This document shows, in pieces, positions 28,342 to 35,515 of a stretch of 42,242 nt of DNA (the first letter of the stretch is position 1; the number at the start of each line of letters is the position of its first letter). Position numbers and translations under genes: made by a program. Under the pieces are notes generated by a model that saw nothing but the letters and a program-made list of their open reading frames with translations, made no database searches and had not been told where the DNA came from. The DNA comes from Candidatus Iainarchaeum sp. Lineage in GTDB: Archaea; Iainarchaeota; Iainarchaeia; Iainarchaeales; JAAZKV01. The stretch is from assembly GCA_028702895.1 (NCBI GenBank), contig JAQVNZ010000004.1, forward strand, positions 1 to 42,242. The letters are read 5' to 3'.

Positions 28342-29487
28342 ATGGTTGAAAAAAAAGTAATGTCAGGTTCAGAAGCAATTGCATTAGCAGTAAAATTATG
28401 CAAACCATTAGTTTTACCAATGTACCCAATCACACCTAGTACACTTGTTCCAGAAAAATTATCTGAATTTGTAGCTAATGGTGAATTAAACGCTCAAATG
28501 ATTTATGTTGAATCAGAACATTCTGCAATATCAGCTTTATATGGAGCATATGCTACGGGAGTTCGATCTTTCACAGCTACTGCTTCTCAAGGTTTAGCAT
28601 TAATGCATGAAATTATTCCAATAGTTTCTGCTTCAAGATTTCCAGCTGTAATGTTTATTGCAAACAGGGCTTTATCTGGGCCATTAAGTATTTGGAACGA
28701 TCATTCAGATTCAATGAGTGAACGCGATCAAGGTTGGATACAATTATTTTGTGAAGATATTCAAGAAGCATTTGATACTATAATAATGGCATACAAAATT
28801 GCTGAAAAAGAAAATGTTTCCTTACCTATAATGGTTTGCGCAGATGGTTTTATTTTAACACACGTTTACGAACCAGTACAAATAGAAGAACAAGAAAAAA
28901 TAACTGATTTTGTTGGAACATATAATCCAAAAGATTTTTTGGACACTAAAAACCCAAAAACATTTGGTGCATTCGCACAACCAAATACTTATTTTGAATT
29001 CAAAGAACAAGTACAAGACGCAATGATGGAAGCATTAAAAGAAATAAAAAATGTGAATGAAGAGTTTGGAAAAAAATTTAAAAGAAAATATGGTGATGGA
29101 TTAATAGAATTAATAGAAATGCAAGATGCAGAATATGCACTATTGATTGCAGGAAGTACTATTGGAACTGCAAGAGAAGTAGTAAAAGATTTAAGAAAAA
29201 AAGGTAAAAAAGTTGGGTTAATAAAATTAAAATCTGTTCGGCCATTTCCAACAAAAGAATTAATTTTAGCTTCAAAAAAATTAAAAGGATTAGGAATTAT
29301 AGATAGACATATTTCTTTAGGATATGAAGGCGCATTATGTACTGAAACAAAAGCAGCATTAGTAAAAGAAAAAGTTAATGTAACAGGATTTATCGCGGGA
29401 TTAGGTGGACGAGATATTGATAGAGAAAGAATAAGACACGCTTTTGATTTAATAATAAATGGAAAAGAAGGCGTTTGGTTAAAATAA
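28342..29487 (+). CDS. porA: Pyruvate:ferredoxin oxidoreductase alpha subunit
   Basis: YPITPSTLVPEKLSEF, ESEHSAISALYGAYATGVRSFTATASQGLALMHE, ANRALSGPLSIWNDHSDSM. Confidence 0.94.
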   Translation: MVEKKVMSGSEAIALAVKLCKPLVLPMYPITPSTLVPEKLSEFVANGELNAQMIYVESEHSAISALYGAYATGVRSFTATASQGLALMHEIIPIVSASRFPAVMFIANRALSGPLSIWNDHSDSMSERDQGWIQLFCEDIQEAFDTIIMAYKIAEKENVSLPIMVCADGFILTHVYEPVQIEEQEKITDFVGTYNPKDFLDTKNPKTFGAFAQPNTYFEFKEQVQDAMMEALKEIKNVNEEFGKKFKRKYGDGLIELIEMQDAEYALLIAGSTIGTAREVVKDLRKKGKKVGLIKLKSVRPFPTKELILASKKLKGLGIIDRHISLGYEGALCTETKAALVKEKVNVTGFIAGLGGRDIDRERIRHAFDLIINGKEGVWLK

Positions 29488-29503
29488 TTTATTGGTGAAA
29501 TTT

Positions 29504-31513
29504 ATGGCTATAATTGGATTTGAAGAAAAAGAGTTTTTTGCACCAGGGCACAGAGCATGTGCTGGTTGTGGGGAAGCACTTGCATTAAGACACGTGTTAA
29601 AAGCAGCAGGACAAGAAACAATTTTGGTAATGGCAACAGGGTGCATGGAAGTAGTTTCAACACCATATCCTGAAAGTGCTTTTGAAATTCCATGGGTGCA
29701 TTGTGCATTTGAAACAGTTGGTTCAGTAGCAAGTGGAGTAAAAGCTTCATTAATCGCGAAAGGTGATACTAAAACAAATGTTATTGGAATGGGTGGAGAC
29801 GGAGCAATGTTTGACATTGGTTTTGGAGCATTAAGCGGAGCGTTAGAACGCGGACACAAAATATTATTTGTTGTAACTGATAATGAAGCTTACATGAATT
29901 GTTTAGCTTTAGACTCTTTAATAATGACAAAAGAGGGTCTGAAAAAGATTACTGAAATAAATGTTGGTGATGAAGTATATGCATTTAGTCAATCTACTCA
30001 TGAATTAGTTTTAAAAAAATGTAGTGGAGTATTTGACAATGGAAAAAAAAGAGTTTTTGAAATTAATACGTCTTCAAACACAATAAAAGCAACTGGAAAT
30101 CATCCTTTTTTAATTCTTCAAAGAAATGGAAAAGAGGGAAAAAATAAATTTGTTTGGAAAATGGTTGAAGAACTAAAAGTTGGTGAAGAAGTTGTAACTT
30201 TAAAAAAAGGTCTTGAAGGCAAATCCTATAACTTTTCAAATATTAAATTATCTAAAAAAGGAGATTATAAAGTTAACAAAATAAACGAAGTAAATTTACC
30301 AGGTAAATCTTCGCCCAAAATAATGAAATTATTTGGAATTTATGTTGGTGATGGCTGGACAAGAATAAATAAAGCTGAAGTTGGATTTGCACTTCCAAAT
30401 GGAAAAAAAGGAAGAAAAGAAGCAAAACAATTAATTGAGAGTTTATCTTGGAATAACTGTTTAAGTGAAAACGAAAATGAATTGCAACTTAGATCAATAA
30501 ATATTGCGCGATTTTTTGATTCACAAGGATTTGGCAAAGGTGCAAAAAATAAAATTATTCCACAATGGGTTTTCACATTACCACTAAAAGAAAAACAAGC
30601 ATTTGTTGAAGGATTATTACTCTCTGATGGATATACTATTGGTAAAAGTCATCGATATGTTTCTGCTAGTTATGAACTTCTTAGAACATTAAGATTATTA
30701 TTACAAACAATGGATATGCAAGTTGGTAAAATTCACCAACAAACAAAAAAGAAAGGAGTTCTTGTTGTAAAAAAACAATTGCTTGCAGATTCAACTTATG
30801 GTTATGTTTGTTTTAGTGGAAAACAAGGCGCGATGTTAAAATATGCTAATCAAAATAAACAAAGAAATTTTTTATTTGGAAATGAGCATTTTGAAACAAA
30901 GAAAATACTTTCAATAGAAAAAAAAGGTATTGAAAAAACACTTGATTTAAGAGTGGATGGAGAACACAATTTTGTTGCAAATGGAGTTGTTGTTCATAAT
31001 ACTGGAATTCAAAGAAGTGGTGCAACATTTCCTTATGCTAATACTACTACTTCGCCAGCAGGAAAAATAATTGTTGGAAAACAAGAACCAAAAAAACCTT
31101 TAACTTTTATTGCAGCAGCACATGGGATAAAATATGTGGCCTCTGCATCAGTATCAAACTTATTTGATTTAAAAACAAAAGTTCAAAAAGCACTGGCAAC
31201 AGATGGGCCATCATTATTACACGTTTATGTTCCTTGTATTCCTGGGTGGAAAATGGATTCTTCTTTAACCATAGATATTTCAGTAAAAGCTTTTGAAACA
31301 AATGTTTTTCCATTATATGAAATAGAAAATGGTGTGCTTAAATTAAATCAAAAAGTTCCTCAAAAAAAAGGAATTGAAGAATATTTAATGATGCAAGGTA
31401 GATTCAAACATATTACTCCAGAAATTGCTCTAAAAATGCAAACGTATGTTGATGCACGATACAAATTTTTAGAAGAAAATAATGGAAAAAAAATATTCGA
31501 TACATTATTTTAA
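29504..31513 (+). CDS. porB: Pyruvate:ferredoxin oxidoreductase beta subunit, interrupted in-frame by an intein
   Basis: FFAPGHRACAGCGEALALRHVLKA, GMGGDGAMFDIGFGAL...DNEAYMN^TGIQRSGATFPYANTTTSPAGK; intein between N and T. Confidence 0.95.
   Translation: MAIIGFEEKEFFAPGHRACAGCGEALALRHVLKAAGQETILVMATGCMEVVSTPYPESAFEIPWVHCAFETVGSVASGVKASLIAKGDTKTNVIGMGGDGAMFDIGFGALSGALERGHKILFVVTDNEAYMNCLALDSLIMTKEGLKKITEINVGDEVYAFSQSTHELVLKKCSGVFDNGKKRVFEINTSSNTIKATGNHPFLILQRNGKEGKNKFVWKMVEELKVGEEVVTLKKGLEGKSYNFSNIKLSKKGDYKVNKINEVNLPGKSSPKIMKLFGIYVGDGWTRINKAEVGFALPNGKKGRKEAKQLIESLSWNNCLSENENELQLRSINIARFFDSQGFGKGAKNKIIPQWVFTLPLKEKQAFVEGLLLSDGYTIGKSHRYVSASYELLRTLRLLLQTMDMQVGKIHQQTKKKGVLVVKKQLLADSTYGYVCFSGKQGAMLKYANQNKQRNFLFGNEHFETKKILSIEKKGIEKTLDLRVDGEHNFVANGVVVHNTGIQRSGATFPYANTTTSPAGKIIVGKQEPKKPLTFIAAAHGIKYVASASVSNLFDLKTKVQKALATDGPSLLHVYVPCIPGWKMDSSLTIDISVKAFETNVFPLYEIENGVLKLNQKVPQKKGIEEYLMMQGRFKHITPEIALKMQTYVDARYKFLEENNGKKIFDTLF
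29900..31000 (+). mobile_element. Intein (367 aa) with LAGLIDADG homing endonuclease in PorB
   Basis: Cys1 (CLALDSLIMTKEGLKKITEINVGDEVYAF), TxxH block B (KATGNHPFLIL), LAGLIDADG-like helices (LFGIYVGDGW; AFVEGLLLSDGY), C-terminal block VDGEHNFVANGVVVHN followed by Thr+1. Confidence 0.95.
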
Positions 31514-31542
31514 AATTATTTTTTTTAAATAAATTTTTTTAT

Positions 31543-31660
31543 TTAATTAGTATTTTTTATTTCTTTTAATTTATTTAATTAGCGTTATTTATTTTCTTTT
31601 AATTTATTTATTTAGTAATAATTAATTTATTTTCTTAGTATTATTTATTTTCTTTTTTTA
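31543..31660. repeat. Imperfect ~32-33 nt AT-rich tandem-like repeats downstream of porB
   Basis: TTAATTAG(T/C)... units starting near 31543, 31575 and 31608, plus a degenerate unit near 31630. Confidence 0.45.
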
Positions 31661-31747
31661 AACAATTTTTTTATTAAATGATTTTAAAATTTTTGTTTTC
31701 ACAAAATTATATAATTGTTCTGTATTATTTAATATTTGTGATAAAAA

Positions 31748-32356
31748 ATGCGGGTTTATTTAATACGACATGGACAAACTACTAGTGATGTTGAAGAAAA
31801 ATACAATGGTTGGTATGATGATCATTTAACTAATAAGGGTAAATTACAAGCTAGTGAATTAGCAAAAAAATTAAGCGAAAAATTAATTGAAAAAGTATTT
31901 GTTTCTCCAAGAATTAGGACTATTGAAACAGCTTTAATTATTGCAAAAGAATTGCCTGTAAAATTTGATGTGGTTAATGAGTTTGGCGAAAGAAATTCTT
32001 ATGGCGTACTAACCGGTTTAACAAAAAAAGAAGCTTTAGAAAAATTTCCTGATGAAGTTGAGGAATTAGAAGCTAATAAACCATATCAAAAAGTTAAAGA
32101 TTGTGAAGATTATTATGATTTTGCTCAAAAAGTAATTTCAAAATTTAATGAAATGATTGAAAATGAATTTTTTATGGAAACACAAGGCCTTGCAATAATA
32201 ACTCATGGTGCAACAATTAGTACTATTTTTAGAGAGGTTTTGGGATTTGAAATAAATGGGATTAAAGATTGTGCTATATTCGAACTAGAATTTGATGGCG
32301 ACGGATACGAAATACTTTATGCAAAAGATGTTCTAGAAATGATTGCTGATAATTAA
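31748..32356 (+). CDS. Histidine phosphatase superfamily (phosphoglycerate mutase-like)
   Basis: RHG motif VYLIRHGQTTSDVEEKYNGWYDDHLTNKG and TIETALIIAKEL, IITHGATISTI. Confidence 0.88.
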   Translation: MRVYLIRHGQTTSDVEEKYNGWYDDHLTNKGKLQASELAKKLSEKLIEKVFVSPRIRTIETALIIAKELPVKFDVVNEFGERNSYGVLTGLTKKEALEKFPDEVEELEANKPYQKVKDCEDYYDFAQKVISKFNEMIENEFFMETQGLAIITHGATISTIFREVLGFEINGIKDCAIFELEFDGDGYEILYAKDVLEMIADN

Positions 32357-32408
32357 AATAATTATTTAATTTTTTAATTATAATTTGAATGCATTAAAAA
32401 ATATTTTT

Positions 32409-33170
32409 TTATTTTAACAATCTTTGAACTCGCTGGAATGGTAATCCTGATTTTTCACAAAGAAAAACAACTTTTTCTTTATTTCCTTTTAATCCTTTCC
32501 AATCAAGAATAATTTTTGTAGCATTAGTTTTTACAATCATTTGTTCTAACAAATCTTCATCTAAAAAATCTAGTTGGTACTTTGGACAAATATGACCAAA
32601 AGAGAAATTTTGTCTTAAAGCAAGTTTAGTAAAATCAGGAGTATAGTGGCCACCGCCTATTCCAATAACAATTTCGTCATTATTTTCTTTTAACGTTGAT
32701 TTTACAATTGTTTCTGCGATTATTTTTGCATATTCTTGATTAGTCCATTCTTTTATTGAACTCCCAATTTCTATAAATGAAACATTTTTTGGTGTGAAAG
32801 GGCCGTGATGCGTAGCCTCATAACAAATCACGAAATCATTTTTTAACAAAGAATTTCGTTCATTTAATTCTCTTAAAAAATTAGTATTAATTCTTGCTAG
32901 CGAACCACATAATTTTTTTTCAATTCCGCCACATTCGGCCTTAGAATAATTTCCAATTGAATGTGTAGTTAGACTTTTTGTGCCAAAAACACTCTGATGT
33001 TTTGAAATAATAATAATATTATCTTCTTTTACTTTCTCTAATGGTAAATAAACAGAATCTTCTTCAAACTCATAAAAATTAACCCATTGTGGTAAACCTA
33101 TTTTATGTAATTGTTCTGCAATATTTTTACTAGCTTCATCTATTTTTGAGCTAACAATTGCTAATTTCAT
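32409..33170 (-). CDS. dtdA: Archaeal D-aminoacyl-tRNA deacylase
   Basis: ISKHQSVFGTKSLTTHSIGNYSKAECGG, CYEATHHGPFTPKNVSFIEIGSS, IGIGGGHYTPDFTKLAL. Confidence 0.92.
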   Translation of the reverse strand: MKLAIVSSKIDEASKNIAEQLHKIGLPQWVNFYEFEEDSVYLPLEKVKEDNIIIISKHQSVFGTKSLTTHSIGNYSKAECGGIEKKLCGSLARINTNFLRELNERNSLLKNDFVICYEATHHGPFTPKNVSFIEIGSSIKEWTNQEYAKIIAETIVKSTLKENNDEIVIGIGGGHYTPDFTKLALRQNFSFGHICPKYQLDFLDEDLLEQMIVKTNATKIILDWKGLKGNKEKVVFLCEKSGLPFQRVQRLLK

Positions 33171-33319
33171 AAATAGTTAATGTTAAATTAAATACTTAAA
33201 TTTAATTAATTTTTTGATTTGGGTTAGTATATTAAATTATTTTTAAAAAATTTAGTTTTAATTAACCTTTTAAAAGTTATTTGAAATAAGTTAATTATAA
33301 TTAATTGAGGTGTTATTAA

Positions 33320-33472
33320 ATGGTAGTTGAATACGGTGAATTTAAAGGAAATAAATTAATAAAATTAATGCGAAACGAAACAGATACTTACCCATTTCAG
33401 TTTGGGAAAGGGAAAGCAAAATTAATAGTAGAACATTTTGATGCGATAAAAGCTTTTGCAGAAGAAGAATAA
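33320..33472 (+). CDS. 50-aa small protein (below track cutoff)
   Basis: ATG after SD-like GAGGTG; MVVEYGEFKGNKLIKLMRNETDTYPFQFGKGKAKLIVEHFDAIKAFAEEE then TAA. Confidence 0.65.
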   Translation: MVVEYGEFKGNKLIKLMRNETDTYPFQFGKGKAKLIVEHFDAIKAFAEEE

Positions 33473-33493
33473 TGTTTTTTAAAACAATATTTT

Positions 33494-33540
33494 ATTTTTT
33501 ATTTTTTATTTTTTATTTTTTATTTTTTATTTTTTTTTTT
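33494..33540. repeat. Heptanucleotide microsatellite (ATTTTTT)n
   Basis: A residues at 33494, 33501, 33508, 33515, 33522 and 33529 at exact 7-nt period, separated only by T. Confidence 0.85.
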
Positions 33541-33627
33541 ATTTTTTTAATTTCTTTTTTTAGTTTTTTTATAAGAAACCCTCTTTTTTATACTATATAA
33601 ATTGTTACAGCTTTATTTTGTGATTGC

Positions 33628-33636
33628 TTTTAAATA
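33628..33636 (+). promoter_or_regulatory. TATA-box candidate (TTTTAAATA) for ALS leader transcript
   Basis: Centre ~26 nt upstream of the leader-peptide ATG at 33658, the spacing expected for a leaderless archaeal transcript. Confidence 0.55.
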
Positions 33637-33657
33637 GAAAAATTTACTAATCATAGT

Positions 33658-33711
33658 ATGGATTTTAAGACAATGTTGAATCTTCTTTTAGTTGTCTTAG
33701 TCTTACAATAA
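33658..33711 (+). CDS. Candidate Leu/Val-rich leader peptide upstream of acetolactate synthase
   Basis: atg gat ttt aag aca atg ttg aat ctt ctt tta gtt gtc tta gtc tta caa taa = MDFKTMLNLLLVVLVLQ*; 8 consecutive Leu/Val codons. Confidence 0.7.
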   Translation: MDFKTMLNLLLVVLVLQ

Positions 33712-33745
33712 GCAACGCCTAATAAAAATCTTTTTTGGTGGTTGC
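33712..33745 (+). promoter_or_regulatory. Candidate SD-sequestering hairpin (possible attenuator) of ALS gene
   Basis: GCAACGCC pairs with GGTgGTTGC (one bulged G), with A5/T6 tracts in the loop; the 3' arm contains the GGTGG SD-like sequence before the ALS ATG at 33756. Confidence 0.55.
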
Positions 33746-33755
33746 GAAATAATTT

Positions 33756-35471
33756 ATGGTTGTGTTAAATGTGGATGGTGCGAAAAAAATAGTTCAATCT
33801 TTGATTGAAAATAAGACAGAAATAATTTTTGGTTTTCCTGGTGCTAGTATAATGCCAGTTTATGATAAACTATTAGATTATCCCGCAATAAGACATGTAT
33901 TAGTTAGACATGAACAAGCCGCTGCACATGCAGCTGATGCTTATGCAAGAATAAAAAACAAACCCGGAGTATGTATGAGCACTTCAGGGCCAGGTGCAAC
34001 AAATCTAGTAACAGGAATAATGACTGCTTACATGGATTTTGCTCCTCTTATCGCATTATCCGGAAATGTTTCAAAAAGTTCAATGGGTAAACGCTCATTT
34101 CAAGAAACAGATATGGTTAGTATTACAAAAGCGATTACAAAAAAAAATTTTAGAATAAATGAAACAAGTGAAATTGATGATATAATAAAAAATTCTTTTG
34201 AAATTGCGATGAGTGGTCAACGTGGACCAGTTTTTATCGATATTCCAAAAGATATTCAAACAAGCAACGCAGATTTTCAAGAACAAAAAAATTATTTCAC
34301 AAAACCAATGGCGCCGCGCAATTCAAAAATAAATAATTTAAATTTAAATTTAGCTGCAAAAGAAATTTTATCCGCGTCTAGACCAATAATACTTGTTGGT
34401 GGGGGAGCAATTTCTTCAAATGCAATAAATGAAATAAACAAAATTTCAACAGGATTAAATATTTTTGTTGCAACTACACTAATGGGTAAAGGAGCATTTG
34501 ATGAAACTAATGTATTTTCTTTAGGCGTTATTGGAATGCATGGAAAAAAAATTGCTAATTATGCAATAAGTGAGGCAGATGTTATTCTAACAGTTGGTTG
34601 TCGTTTTAGTGATCGAATTACAGGGGACACAAATTTTTTTGCAAAAGATGCTAAAATAATCCAAATAGAAATAAGCAAAAATGAAATTAATAAAAACATT
34701 AAATCTACTATTGCGCTAATTGGAGATGCAAAACAAGTTTTAATCGAATTAATAAAAAGAATTGATTTTAAATCAAGAAAAAATTCTGTTTGGCAAGACA
34801 AAATGAAGAATTTTGTTAAAGAATGTAATTGTAATATTAATATTAATTCACCAAAAATAGACCCGCGAAAAATAATTCACGAATTAAATAATACAATTAA
34901 AAAACAAGATATTATTACTACTGGCACTGGCCAACACCAAATGTTTGCAATGCACTTTTTGAAAAGAAGTCTTCCAAGAACATTTATTACATCGGGGGGA
35001 AGTGGTACAATGGGATATGGTTTTCCAGCATCAATTGGAGCAAAAATCGCGTCTCCAGAAAATAATGTTTTTAACATTGATGGCGATGGCAGTTTTGCAA
35101 TGGTTAGCCAAGAATTAGCTACTTGCAAAGAAGAAGAAATTAAAACAACTCAACTAATATTTAACAACGCATATCTTGGAATGGTTAGGCAATGGCAAGA
35201 ATTATTTATGGATAAACGCTATGCGCACACGCATCTTAAACGCACACCGAATTTTGCAAAACTTGCAGAAGCATACTCGCTTTATGGTGAAACAATAGAA
35301 CGGCCAAGTGAAATAAACCAAGCAATAAAAACAGCTATTAAAAACGATTCAACTACAGTACTGGATTTTTTGATTGATGAAGAATCAAATATTTTGCCAA
35401 TGTTTGGTGCGGGTGATAAATCAATTAATATGTTTGGAAATTGTATTCAAAACAAAGGAATGTTATTCTAA
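33756..35471 (+). CDS. ilvB: Acetolactate synthase large subunit (ThDP)
   Basis: IFGFPGASIMPVYDKL, RHEQAAAHAADAYAR, STSGPGATNLVTGI, GGSGTMGYGFPASIGAK, DGDGSFAMVSQELATC, NNAYLGMVRQWQELF. Confidence 0.92.
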   Translation: MVVLNVDGAKKIVQSLIENKTEIIFGFPGASIMPVYDKLLDYPAIRHVLVRHEQAAAHAADAYARIKNKPGVCMSTSGPGATNLVTGIMTAYMDFAPLIALSGNVSKSSMGKRSFQETDMVSITKAITKKNFRINETSEIDDIIKNSFEIAMSGQRGPVFIDIPKDIQTSNADFQEQKNYFTKPMAPRNSKINNLNLNLAAKEILSASRPIILVGGGAISSNAINEINKISTGLNIFVATTLMGKGAFDETNVFSLGVIGMHGKKIANYAISEADVILTVGCRFSDRITGDTNFFAKDAKIIQIEISKNEINKNIKSTIALIGDAKQVLIELIKRIDFKSRKNSVWQDKMKNFVKECNCNININSPKIDPRKIIHELNNTIKKQDIITTGTGQHQMFAMHFLKRSLPRTFITSGGSGTMGYGFPASIGAKIASPENNVFNIDGDGSFAMVSQELATCKEEEIKTTQLIFNNAYLGMVRQWQELFMDKRYAHTHLKRTPNFAKLAEAYSLYGETIERPSEINQAIKTAIKNDSTTVLDFLIDEESNILPMFGAGDKSINMFGNCIQNKGMLF

Positions 35472-35515
35472 AAAATAAACGGAAGTCTTTAATATTAAAA
35501 AGCTTTTATTTTATA

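Noticed and set aside
30340-31028. Minus-strand ORFs within the PorB intein
   Set aside because: Shadow ORFs opposite a well-supported intein/endonuclease frame.
33480-33550. Possible CRISPR array or phased A-tract bend in the T-rich repeat
   Set aside because: Unit is 7 nt with no spacers and the period does not match the helical repeat; it is a simple microsatellite.
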